Assembly: GCF_025061645.1 (NCBI RefSeq)
Contig: NZ_JANYMP010000007.1
Span: 292,383-356,382 of the forward strand
Direction: 5' to 3'
Length of the DNA: 64,000 bases
From: Umezawaea endophytica
GTDB taxonomy: Bacteria > Actinomycetota > Actinomycetes > Mycobacteriales > Pseudonocardiaceae
The notes beneath the pieces were generated by a model that did not search any database, was not told where the DNA came from, and worked only from the letters and a program-made list of their open reading frames with translations. Shown in pieces: positions 52,490 through 61,300 of this stretch. Positions within the stretch are counted from its first letter, which is position 1, and every line of letters starts with the position of its first letter. Position numbers and translations under genes: made by a program.

Positions 52490-53349
52490 GGATCTCACCG
52501 GACGACCGGACGGTCGTCGTCACCGGAGCGTCGTCCGGGCTCGGCAAGGCGTGCGCCCTGCACCTGGACCGGCTCGGCTACCGGGTGTTCGCCGGCGTGC
52601 GCCGGGACACCGACGGCGACGCGCTGGTCGCCGCCTCGACCTCCGGCGGGCTCAGGCCGCTCGTGCTGGACGTGACCGACCCGGCGGCCGTGCAGGCGGC
52701 GGTGAAGACCGTCGGCGGCGGGCTGTGGGGGCTGGTCAACAACGCGGGCGTGTGCGTGCCCGGACCGCTGGAATGCCTGTCGCCGCAACGGCTGCGCGAC
52801 CAGTTGGAGACCAACGTGGTGGGCGCGGCGACCGTGACGAGCGCGTTCCTGCCGCTGCTGCGCGAAGCTCGCGGGCGGATCGTCAACGTCAGCTCCGGCC
52901 TCGGCCGGATCGCCTCGCCCTTCCTCGGCGCGTACGCGGCGTCGCAGTTCGCGAAGGAAGGGCTCAGCGACGCCCTGCGGCGTGAACTGCGGCCGTTCGG
53001 CGTGGCGGTGGCGGTCGTGCAGCCCGGCGCGATCATGACGCCCATCTGGACCAAGCTCGCCGCCCAGGGCGACGACCTGCTGGACACCGCCGACGCGGGC
53101 GTCGCCGACCTCTACCGCGCACCGTTCCGGCACTTCCTGGCCGCCAACGACGAGCGCGCCCGGCGGAGCGGGACCGTGCCCGACGACTTCGCCAGGACCG
53201 TGGCGCGCGCGTTGGCGGCACGGCGGCCGAAGTCCCGCTACCAGGTCGGCCCGGACGCCCGCGCGGGCGCCGTGCTGTACCGGCTGCTGCCCGATTCACT
53301 GCTCGACCTCGTGTTCGCCAAAGCCGCGTCCCCCGGAGGCCACCGATGA
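52486..53349 (+). CDS. SDR oxidoreductase with altered catalytic lysine
   Basis: A 287-residue SDR of the retinol dehydrogenase/17-beta-HSD-like type. TGASSGLGKACALHLDRLGY is the NAD(P) site, VNNAGV and NVSSGLG are intact. The active site is YAASQFAKEGLSD: the lysine of YxxxK is glutamine (codon CAG at 52937-52939). The arginines in GVRRDTDGD suggest NADPH. Coupled by ATGA overlaps to the acyltransferase and P450. Loss of the lysine may leave a weak, altered or purely binding function. It could reduce a ketone in the peptide if another residue compensates. Confidence 0.87.
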   Translation: MRISPDDRTVVVTGASSGLGKACALHLDRLGYRVFAGVRRDTDGDALVAASTSGGLRPLVLDVTDPAAVQAAVKTVGGGLWGLVNNAGVCVPGPLECLSPQRLRDQLETNVVGAATVTSAFLPLLREARGRIVNVSSGLGRIASPFLGAYAASQFAKEGLSDALRRELRPFGVAVAVVQPGAIMTPIWTKLAAQGDDLLDTADAGVADLYRAPFRHFLAANDERARRSGTVPDDFARTVARALAARRPKSRYQVGPDARAGAVLYRLLPDSLLDLVFAKAASPGGHR

Positions 53350-54632
53350 CCACGTCGTTCGCGCAGTCCCTGCGCCTGCGCACCATGCTGCTGGGGTTCA
53401 AGGCCGTGACCAGGCCGCTGGCGTGGCGCGGTGACCCGATGGCGCGGATCCTCACCGCGGGCCGCGACACCGACCCCTACCCGTTCTACGAGGACGCCAG
53501 GGCGCTCGGGGACCTCAGCCGCAGCGGGCTGGGTTTGTACGTGTCGGCGTCGCACCGGGTCAGCGACTCCGTGCTGCGCGACCCGCGGTTCGGCGTGGAC
53601 ACGCGGGCGTCGCTGATGGACATGAAGAAGATGCTGCTCGACAGCAAGGGCAGGCGGCCGATCCACCCGGTCGACGACTCGTTCATCGCCCTGGACCCGC
53701 CCCGGCACACCCGGCTGCGCCGCACCGTGGCGCCGTGGTTCACCCCGCGCGCGCTGCGCGACCTGACGCCGCTGGTGGAGAAGGTCGTCGGGGAGTTCCT
53801 CGACGAGGTCGAGGGCCGCGACCAGTGGGAGCTGATGGACGACTTCGCCGCCCGCATCCCCATCCGGATCATCTGCGAGATGTTCGGCATCCCCGAGATC
53901 GACTACGCCCGGTTCATCCGCTGGGGCACCGTGCTCGGCGCGACCCTGGACGGCATCCGCTCGGCCGCCGAACTGGCCCGCGTCCGCGCCGCGCTGGTCG
54001 ACCTGGAGGCGTTCTTCGTCGACCTGCTCGACGGTCGGCGGCGCAACCTGGGCGACGACCTGGTCAGCAGCGTGATCAGGGCGCAGTCCGGGTCCGACGA
54101 GTTCCTCCGCGAGGACCTGCTGGCCACCTGCGAACTGCTGATGATGGCCGGGTACGAGACGACGCTGAACCTGATCGGCAACGCCGGGCTGGCCCTGCTC
54201 ACCCACCGCGAGGCGCGCGAGCGGGTGATCGCGTCGCCCTCGTCGGCGGACAACGCCGTCGAGGAGGTGCTGCGGTGGGACTCCTCGGTCCAGTACACCG
54301 TGCGCGCCGCGGTCGAACCCGTGACGCTGGAGGGCGTCGACCTGCCCACCGGCTCCCTCGTCGTGCTGCTACTCGCGGGCGCCAACCGCGACCCCGACGT
54401 CTTCCCCCACCCGGACGTCCTCGACCTCGACCGCCCCAACAGCCGTGACCACCTGTCGTTCTCCTCCGGGATCCACTACTGCGTCGGCGCGGGACTCGCG
54501 CGCCTGGAAGCCGCCGTGGGGATGCGGATGCTGTTCGAGAGGTACCCAGACCTGCGAATCAGCGGGCCCGTGGTGCGGCGCCGGTCGCGCAACATCCGGG
54601 GGGCGCTGAGCATCCCGGTGTCACCGCGGTGA
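53346..54632 (+). CDS. Cytochrome P450
   Basis: A 428-residue bacterial P450, last gene of the NRPS operon. The heme loop SFSSGIHYCVGAGLARLEAA has the axial cysteine near residue 379; the I-helix is LMMAGYETTLNLIG, with tyrosine in place of the more common histidine or glutamate. The K-helix is EEVLRWDSS, and ALDPPRHTRLRRTV is conserved. An N-terminal extension of about 35 residues (RTMLLGFKAVTRPLAWRG) resembles P450s acting on larger or carrier-bound substrates. The ATGA overlap with the SDR places it in the same transcript. It probably adds a hydroxyl or cross-link to the peptide. Confidence 0.93.
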   Translation: MTTSFAQSLRLRTMLLGFKAVTRPLAWRGDPMARILTAGRDTDPYPFYEDARALGDLSRSGLGLYVSASHRVSDSVLRDPRFGVDTRASLMDMKKMLLDSKGRRPIHPVDDSFIALDPPRHTRLRRTVAPWFTPRALRDLTPLVEKVVGEFLDEVEGRDQWELMDDFAARIPIRIICEMFGIPEIDYARFIRWGTVLGATLDGIRSAAELARVRAALVDLEAFFVDLLDGRRRNLGDDLVSSVIRAQSGSDEFLREDLLATCELLMMAGYETTLNLIGNAGLALLTHREARERVIASPSSADNAVEEVLRWDSSVQYTVRAAVEPVTLEGVDLPTGSLVVLLLAGANRDPDVFPHPDVLDLDRPNSRDHLSFSSGIHYCVGAGLARLEAAVGMRMLFERYPDLRISGPVVRRRSRNIRGALSIPVSPR

Positions 54633-54671
54633 CAGCGTCTGCGGCGACGACAACCGGGGTGCGCCCGCCGG

Positions 54672-55672
54672 TCATGCTGTCGCGTGCGGCCGTACCGCGG
54701 GTTCGAGCAGCGCCAGTGTCCGCTGCCCCGCGTCGAGTGCGACGCGGATGCCGACCGGCATCGGCAGGTTCGGGCCCGCGTGGCCGAACTCGACGTTGCC
54801 CAGGACCGGGATGTCGCGGTCGCCGAGGACGTCGAGGACGATCTCGGCGAGGCTCGGGGACGCGTCGGGCGTCTCGAGTCCGTCGATCGCGTGGGGAACG
54901 CCCACGACCATCCCGGAGATCCGATCGAGGATGCCGCAGTGCCGCAACACGTGCAGGTAGCTCCACACGTAGGACGCCAGGCCGCCCATCTCCTCCCAGA
55001 ACAGCACCGCGCCGTCGAACCTTTCGAGCGGGAGCGCGTAGGGCGTTGCCTGTGCCAGCACGATGCGGTTGATCACCCCGCCGATCAACGGGCCTTCGGC
55101 ACAGCCCGCGCGCCAGCACTCCCACGACGGACTGGTGGGCAGTGCACCGATCGGCTCAGTACCGGTCAGCAACCTCGCGTAGAGCGTCTCAAGTTCCGCC
55201 TGACGCGCCGCGGGGACGGCCTGCCAGTGCCCGCCAAGCCCAGAAGTGGCCAGATCGGCGTGAAACCCCACCAGGCCCGTGCGCGCGTGAAGCACCACGA
55301 GATGTCGCTGTAGCCGAGAATCGGCTTGGGGTCGGCGACGACGGCGTCAACGTCGATCAGGTCGAGGTAGCCGAGCACCGTCTGGCCGCCGTCGTGCGCG
55401 ATGATCGCGCGCACCTCGGGGTCGCGCAGCAGGGAGTTGAACTCCTGGGCGATCTCCGCAGGCGTGGCAGCGCTCCACCAGCGGTGCCGCCCCGCCTCGA
55501 TCAGCGGTGCTCGACGCACGCGAAATCCCATCCGCTCCAGCACGAGCACCGCTCGTTGGAGGTCGGGTTCGTAGGCGGCGTGCAGCGGCCCGGACAGCGA
55601 CGCGATGACAACCAGAACCCCGGGTCTGAGGGCACGGGGGCGAACCAGCTTTCGCCCTGCGGAACCGGTCAC
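54672..55672 (-). pseudogene. LD-carboxypeptidase (S66/MccF family), one frameshift
   Basis: The N-terminal frame (start 55672) runs through VLVVIASLSGPLHAAYEPDL, IIAHDGGQTVLGYLDLIDVD and PILGYSDIS, the last holding the nucleophilic serine (GxSD). At about 55292 one base is missing; the next frame resumes VVLHARTGLVGFHADLATSG and runs to ASYVWSYLHVLRHCGI and FGHAGPNLPMPVG with the catalytic histidine. Together the halves make a complete family-length protein. S66 enzymes trim peptidoglycan peptides or, as MccF, destroy peptidyl antibiotics, so an ancestral immunity role beside the NRPS is conceivable. As sequenced it is broken. Confidence 0.75.
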
Positions 55673-55747
55673 CGGCGCAGTGTTCCCGGCATCCGCGACG
55701 ACGCGCGACGCATTTACGACCGCATTGAGCCGGCCCCCGCTGCGGAG

Positions 55748-58099
55748 TCAGTAACCGGGGTGTGGCCCTTGGCGCGGCCCCGGCTGCGGGGGGTCCTGCC
55801 CAGGCTGTGCGTGTTCGCGTTGCTTCTGCTGGTCGAGACGACGCCGGACCCGCTCGAGAGCTTCCTCGGGTGTGGGCCTGGTGGATGGGCGCGTGCGTTC
55901 CGCAGAGGTCGTGTGGGTGGGGGCGGATTCTGGTGGTGGCTTTTCCTGAAGGTGCTCGGAGGGTGCAGTGGCTTTGCGGGTGAGCAGTTCGCGGGCTCGG
56001 CGCGCGGCGTCGTAGGCGGGGTTCGAGGAGTTCGTCGGCGGTGTCCCCAGCGGGTCGGGGCCGGTGATGGCGTGCTGTTCGCGGTAGGCGGCGATGGTGG
56101 TGATGGCGGCGAGGTAGCGGATGTGGTCAGCGGCGTTGGTGGGTGTGGGGCCGAGTTGTCGGACCCAGTCTGGTCGTTCGCGTGCGGCGTCGCGGCCGAG
56201 TTCGATGACTCGGTCGCGGATGCGGTGGGCGTCGGTGCTCGCCGCGGTGGCGACGGCTAGGGCGCGACCATGCAACGAGTGCGGGTCCGGCGCGGTCGGC
56301 AACCAGGGTGGCCAGATCGCGTCGGTCCTGGTCGCCGACGCCGGCGACCGCGGGGGCCTGTCTGATGCCGCCGAGGGGCGTGCGGGGAGTTGCTCGGATG
56401 CTGCGGGTGCGGTCGGCGGATGTGGCAGGGCGGGGACTGGGTCTGCAGGTGTGAGCGGTCGCAGGAGGGCGAGGGCTCGTTCGTAGGAGGGCACCAGGAC
56501 GTCGAGCGTGACGCCGTCGTCGAGCAGGCTGGGTGCGGGGGCCGGTGTTTGACCGAGTGGGGTCGTGCCGGTCGGGGTGAGGCCGGGTGGCTGGTGGCGG
56601 TGGAGCGGATCTTCCAGGCGGTGAACGCGCTGGGGTCGTTCTTGGTGCCGACGGTGGCCGGGTCGATGGTGCGCAGCAGGGCGCGTCGTGCCCGGTGGCG
56701 GCGGCGCCGGCGAGGTTGCGGGTCACAGCGGTGAACGCGGGTCCGGTGATGACGAGTTCGGCGGTGGGGTGTCCACCCCATTCCTCACGCAGCAGGTCGG
56801 CGACCTGGTCGAGCAGTGCCTTCTCGTCGGCGAGCCGTTCTTCGCGCCGTTGGGCTTTGGTTTTGGGGGTCCGGGCACCGCTTGTAGTGGCCTCGTCGCC
56901 GTTGAGGTCGGTGTTGGCGGAGCGCTTGACCAATGAGGCGACGAGCTTGCTCGGGTCGTGGACTTTGGGCGCAGTGACTTCGTCGGGGTCGATGGTGGCG
57001 AGGGTGGCGTGAGGGTCTCCCCCGGCGGTGACGATCAGGTCAAGCCAGCGGGCGACCGTGCCGAACGCGGGCCCGGCGGTGACCTTTCCGACGGCCGGGT
57101 GTTCGCCCCACGCGTCGGTGAGCAGCACGGTGGCTGTGGCGCGGCGAGCAGTGTCGACGGCGTCACGTTTGGCACGGCGGGCGCGTTTGCGGTCGCGGTT
57201 GTCGCGGGCTTGTTGCTGTTCGACGGTCCGGCCGCCGACACCACGTTCGCCGACGGTGTGGCCGGGGTCGTCGAGCAGGCCGAGGTCGACCAGCACGGGT
57301 CGGTCGTTGGCGTTGACCTCGGTGGCTTTCGCGCGGTCGACGAGCTTGGTGATGACGCGTCGGGTCCGGTCGAACGTCCGCTTGGGGATACCGAGCAGGT
57401 ACTCGTCCTGGGCGCCTTCGACGTCGGTGCGGGCGAGGAACATCCACATGGCCGATTTGTGGCGGGTGGCGGCGACCAAGGAACCGGGGTTGTCGGATCC
57501 GGCGGCGTAGAACAGGACCGTTCCGCCGCGGATCTGGTCGTCCTCCCCGACCCAGGTCGCCTTGTCCGAGCCGACGGTCAGACCTTGGCTCTTGTGGATG
57601 GTGATGGCGTAGCCGAGGGTGAGTCCGCCCTTGGCGACGTAGTCGGCGGTGAAGGTCGCCTTCTCCACCAGCCGCTTCCCATGAGTGGTGCCGCGTTCCC
57701 AGCGGACGTCGACGCGGCCGTCGCGTGGATGCGGGAGATGTAGCCGCGGTAGCCGTTGTAGGCGTCAGGCATGCCTTCTTCGCGTTGGTTGATACGGATC
57801 ATGACGTAGTCGCCGGTGCGCAGGTGAAGGGATCGGGATCCGGGCAAGTCGTAGGTGCGGCCGCGTCCGAGTTCGTTGCGTGCGGCGCGGATGGCTTGGG
57901 CTCCGGCGTTGAGGCGGTCGACTTGTTGGTTGGTGGAGGCGACCATGAGCAGGCCGCGCATCTCGGTGATGGGATCGGGTGCGCCGTGGCGCTGGTCCAT
58001 CCACGTGGCGAGCATCGCCGCGGTGGCGTCCTGGCCGTTTTCGGTGACCACGAGCCGGTCACGGTCGGCCCAGGAGGTGAGGGCATGGGTGTAGTCGCC
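55748..58099 (-). pseudogene. MobF (TrwC/TraA-type) relaxase-helicase remnant
   Basis: Reading right to left: SWADRDRLVVTENGQDATAA and GLLMVASTNQQVDRLNAGAQ, then LHLRTGDYVMIRINQREEG. Near 57700 one base is lost, and the frame continues VDVRWERGTTHGKRLVEKAT, LTLGYAITIHKSQGLTVGSD (UvrD-like helicase C-terminal motif) and SLVAATRHKSAMWMFLARTD. Further frame changes occur near 56680 and 56480, and the last part (WVRQLGPTPTNAADHIRYLA) is the C-terminal tail seen in actinomycete conjugal relaxases. The N-terminal relaxase tyrosine domain and Walker A are absent. A dead conjugative-element gene. Confidence 0.75.
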
Positions 58100-58411
58100 T
58101 GCTCGCCTGCGTGCGTCGCTCGGGCCTACCGGGCTCGGCGTCGTGCCCGGCTCGCTGACTTCCGGCAGCGTGGCCTGATCAAGGCGATGGCCATCACCGG
58201 CCCGCCACCGCCATACCGGAACCGTGAGGCGTACGAGCGGTGGTGCTCCTACGACGAGGCAACCCGGGACCTCGCCAGTTCGATCATGGGCCGGGCGGTC
58301 TGCCCGGTGTGCGGCGCGGTGGTCTGGGCCGGCGTCCGGCGGCGCGCCGATGCTCGTTACCGCTCTCCGGCCTGCCGCACCACGGCCTGGCGACGTCGCA
58401 CGCGACAATGA
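58085..58411 (+). CDS. Small zinc-ribbon-like protein
   Basis: A frame of up to 108 residues with two cysteine pairs: ACSPACVARAYRARRRARLA near the start and CPVCGAVVWAGVRRRADARY then SPACRTTAWRRR at the end. The CSPAC-xx-RAYRARR type is seen in small arginine-rich proteins coded next to actinomycete mobile elements. The start is uncertain (ATG 58085 shown; it overlaps the relaxase remnant on the other strand), so the N-terminus may be lost. A 19-bp hairpin begins inside the stop codon. Function unknown; nucleic acid binding is plausible from its basic, zinc-ribbon character. Confidence 0.5.
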   Translation: MGVVACSPACVARAYRARRRARLADFRQRGLIKAMAITGPPPPYRNREAYERWCSYDEATRDLASSIMGRAVCPVCGAVVWAGVRRRADARYRSPACRTTAWRRRTRQ

Positions 58412-58468
58412 CGCGAAGCCGTCACACCGGGCTGCCATGAGCGGCCTGCTGTGACGGCTTCGCGTCAT
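58408..58468. terminator. Perfect 19-bp hairpin terminator
   Basis: ATGACGCGAAGCCGTCACA (58408-58426) and TGTGACGGCTTCGCGTCAT (58450-58468) are exact reverse complements around a 23-base loop. The left arm includes the stop codon of the zinc-ribbon gene. Likely a terminator; a recombination site is an alternative. Confidence 0.65.
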
Positions 58469-58679
58469 GATCCCCGCTCCGCCTCACACTCGCCGCAGCC
58501 GTGGACCGGGGCCGGTGAAGACCGGTGATCGGCGCGGCCGACGTCGCGGAGGGCAAGGCAGCCACCGAGCTCTCCGTACGGAATCAAACTGACCTTCGAT
58601 TAACCGGACTGGGGGTCTACGGCTCCTGTGCAGCGCAGGTCGGAGAGCCACCCAGACGGGGCCAGGGTGACCGGGGCCG

Positions 58680-58719
58680 CAGGGAAGCGAGTGCTCGCGA
58701 CGGCGTCCTCGCTTCCCTG
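58680..58719. terminator. 12-bp hairpin
   Basis: CAGGGAAGCGAG (58680-58691) and CTCGCTTCCCTG (58708-58719) pair perfectly around 16 bases. Terminator-like, without a T-run. Confidence 0.5.
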
Positions 58720-58868
58720 TGACTGTTGAGTTAGTCGATCATCTTGTCCAGCGTGTCGCTGTGAGGGCTCAGGACATCCTTGACCGTTTGTTCTCAGGAG
58801 ATGCTTGACGTCCGGATGCTGTTCGTGATCTTGGCTTGCGCGCACGTGGTGGCTGTCAGAACGGGCGG

Positions 58869-58964
58869 GATGTGGATCAGCCGGCGGTGGTTGAGTACCG
58901 CTACCGGGCGGTGTGTGAGGTGCTGGGTGGTTCGCCGATCACCGAGGTCGCGCTTCGGGCGTGA
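58869..58964 (+). pseudogene. Transposase N-terminal fragment (IS481-like HTH)
   Basis: The frame reads DVDQPAVVEYRYRAVCEVLG then GSPITEVALRA and a stop. It resembles the helix-turn-helix opening of IS481-type transposases (VxExRYxAVxxVxxGxSVTEVAxRYGV). Only about 30 residues survive; no DDE domain or terminal repeats were found nearby. Confidence 0.4.
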
Positions 58965-59167
58965 CCGTCGCCGACCTGCTCACGCTGGTCACGGGTACTG
59001 CCCTGGCCACCGAACGCCACACCCGTGTCGTGTGGCGTCGCGGAACTCGCCTGGAATCTGCGACGGCACCGAGATGAGGCAAGTGGCAGCGTCGTTCACC
59101 CAATCGTCGGCGTGGCGTATGAGAGTCTGACGAAACCATCTACTCGTGGCATCCTGGAAGGACGGTC

Positions 59168-60538
59168 ATGCACGAAGAGCACTCTCTCTTTTCGCGAGCA
59201 GCGGAGTTGGCTGCCGAGTACGTGGCTGGCCTGGGTGATCGACCTGTCGCGCAGCCCGTGGATCTAGCGGTCCTTCGGAAGGCTTTCGGAGAAGAACTTC
59301 CGCGTGGCTCCAGCTCTCCTGACATCGTCATCGAGGAACTAGCTCGCGTCGCCGAGACAGGACTCGTGGCAACGGCAGGGCCGCGGTACTTCGGGTTGGT
59401 CATCGGTGGCGCTTTGAGGTCTGCGGTCGCGGCGGACATCCTTGCGGCGGGGTGGGATCAGAACAGCTTCAACCCTGCTCTCTCGCCGGCCGCGGCCAGC
59501 GCGGAGGACGTCGCCGGCAGGTGGCTCAGGGATCTCCTGGGCATTCCGGCCACCGCGTCGACCGGGTTCGTCACCGGTGGCCAGGCGGCCAACACGGTCG
59601 GACTCGCGGTGGCGCGTCACCACGTCCTCGCTCAAGCCGGGTGGGACGTCGAACTGGACGGTATGGCTGGGGCGCCCTCTCTCCGAGTTGTCGCAAGTGC
59701 CGAGCGGCACGCGACCATCGACCGTTCGCTGAGGTTGCTCGGGATCGGAACCAGGGCGATAGAGGTGGTGGCCGCGGGTCCGCAGGGCGCGATCGACGTC
59801 GAGGATCTGGCCAGGGTTCTGGCCGCGGGCGAGGGACCTACGATCGTCTGCCTGCAGGCGGGAAACGTGAACACCGGTGCCTGCGACGACCTGCGCGCCG
59901 CCTGCACGCTCGCGAAGGGGCACGGAGCCTGGGTGCACGTCGACGGTGCTTTCGGACTCTGGGCCGGCGCCAACCCTGCGACAGCAGCACTGGTCGACGG
60001 CCTGGAACTGGCCGACTCCTGGGCGTGCGACGGCCACAAGTGGCTGAACGTCCCCTACGACTCCGGCTTCGCGTTCTGCGCTGACCCGGCACTGCACGCC
60101 AAGGCCATCGCCTATCGCGCTCCCTACCTCGCCGGCTCTGCCGAGTTGTCCCGAATGGGCGACCTCACGCTCGAGGCATCGCGTCGCGCACGCGTGTTCG
60201 CGGTGTGGGCGGCTTTGCGGGAGCTGGGGCGCGATGGTGTGGCTGACCTCGTCGACCGCAGCTGTCGCCTTGCGCGCCTGTTCGCCGCTATCCTCGCCGA
60301 AGGTGGTGCCGAGATCGCCAACGACGTTGTCCTGAACCAGGTGCTGGTCGGGTTCGGCGACGATGATCGGACGGACGCGATCATCGACGCCATTCAGCGC
60401 GACGGCACCTGCTGGCTTGGCGGCACCACTTGGCGCGGTCGCCGCTACATGCGCATCTCGGTCTCCAACTGGTCGACCACCGAGTCGGACGTCGAGCGCT
60501 CGGCCGCGGCGATCCTTCGCGTGGCGGCAGCGAACTGA
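59168..60538 (+). CDS. PLP-dependent group II decarboxylase family protein
   Basis: A 456-residue aspartate-aminotransferase-fold enzyme of the pyridoxal decarboxylase group (aromatic amino acid / glutamate / aspartate decarboxylase relatives). Seen: FGLVIGGALRSAVAADILAA, TGFVTGGQAANTVGLAVARH (cofactor phosphate loop), AWVHVDGAFGLWAGANP (PLP aspartate) and ADSWACDGHKWLNVPYDSGF with the Schiff-base lysine. The C-terminal GTTWRGRRYMRISVSNWSTT is family-typical. ATG 59168 has GAAGGACGG upstream. Intact among decayed neighbours, so likely recently arrived or still selected. It could make an amine from an amino acid; the substrate is unknown. Confidence 0.9.
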   Translation: MHEEHSLFSRAAELAAEYVAGLGDRPVAQPVDLAVLRKAFGEELPRGSSSPDIVIEELARVAETGLVATAGPRYFGLVIGGALRSAVAADILAAGWDQNSFNPALSPAAASAEDVAGRWLRDLLGIPATASTGFVTGGQAANTVGLAVARHHVLAQAGWDVELDGMAGAPSLRVVASAERHATIDRSLRLLGIGTRAIEVVAAGPQGAIDVEDLARVLAAGEGPTIVCLQAGNVNTGACDDLRAACTLAKGHGAWVHVDGAFGLWAGANPATAALVDGLELADSWACDGHKWLNVPYDSGFAFCADPALHAKAIAYRAPYLAGSAELSRMGDLTLEASRRARVFAVWAALRELGRDGVADLVDRSCRLARLFAAILAEGGAEIANDVVLNQVLVGFGDDDRTDAIIDAIQRDGTCWLGGTTWRGRRYMRISVSNWSTTESDVERSAAAILRVAAAN

Positions 60539-60607
60539 ACGGCTTCAACCGCGTGCGAGCGGTGTCGCGGTGAGGAACCCGGTAGGGTTCGTCACCGCCG
60601 GTCACTC

Positions 60608-60709
60608 TCAGAGCCCGGCGTGACGGATGCCGCCGCGCCACACGTCCTTGATGGATAGGGAGTCGCTGATGTTCTTCGTCGGGTCTCCTTGTGCCAGAAG
60701 GAGACCCGC
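60608..60709 (-). pseudogene. C-terminal fragment of an amidohydrolase
   Basis: The reverse frame ends AGLLLAQGDPTKNISDSLSI then KDVWRGGIRHAGL and a stop. It matches the last strand pair of imidazolonepropionase-like amidohydrolases (ADLLLVxGDPTxDIxxxxxIxxVWxxGxR). The metal-binding barrel is gone. A short remnant. Confidence 0.5.
60680..60708. terminator. 11-bp hairpin after the PLP gene
   Basis: CGGGTCTCCTT (60680-60690) and AAGGAGACCCG (60698-60708) pair perfectly around GTGCCAG, 140 bases past the PLP decarboxylase stop. Probable terminator, overlapping the amidohydrolase remnant. Confidence 0.5.
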
Positions 60710-60844
60710 GCGTGCCCAGCGGCGATGCGACTCCGGTCGGAGAGCCCGAACCGGCGAGCGGGCACGGACGTGGCTGCGGCCCACCTCCCCCGCTTTCAAC
60801 CAAGCCAGAAGGCCAGGACGCCTTGACCAGTAAGGAGCCTTGCC

Positions 60845-61012
60845 ATGTCCGCCGAGCCATTCGAGGTCAGCATCACCGAAGCCGAGATCGCGGATCTGCG
60901 TGCACGGTTGCGACGGGCGCGGTGGCCCGAGCGCGAGCCGGTGGACGACTGGTCACAGGGTTTGCCGCTGGTGTATGCGCAGGAGCTTTGCCGCAGCTGG
61001 GCCTGTCGTTAA
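60845..61012 (+). pseudogene. Epoxide hydrolase N-terminal fragment
   Basis: A 55-residue frame: MSAEPFEVSITEAEIADLRA, RLRRARWPEREPVDDWSQGL, PLVYAQELCRSWACR, stop. This is the EHN domain of juvenile-hormone-type epoxide hydrolases, normally followed by an alpha/beta-hydrolase of some 300 residues, which is absent. The start is well preserved, with AAGGAG seven bases before the ATG, so a short peptide may still be made. Truncated gene. Confidence 0.7.
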
Positions 61013-61300
61013 GGAGCGTGTCACGGCCTCCATTGGCGCCGAAGCGGCACCGCTTCCGGTTCTGTCGGCATGGCAAGAGCTACCTGGGTATGCGAGAAGC
61101 CTGCCAAGTGATCGTGTAAGTGCTGTTCAGGCGTCGGGCGCGTTGGCGCGTCGTGGTCGCGGTGGGAGGACCATTCAACGAGGCCGTCGTGGCCGACCAG
61201 CACGACCAGGTCGGTACGGTCGAGGTGATCTTGGGTGATCGCGAGGCCACCCGAGAGCGCTGCCGGGCTGATCATTTGGTCACTGAGCTGCAATGCAAGG

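Larger units (their letters stand above)
58412..59167. other. Non-coding stretch between element relic and PLP gene
   Basis: Contains two strong hairpins (58408-58468 and 58680-58719) and a transposase-like fragment (58869-58964). Beyond these I see no gene. Immediately before the PLP gene the sequence ends in GGAAGGACGGTC, a good ribosome binding site. Confidence 0.5.
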
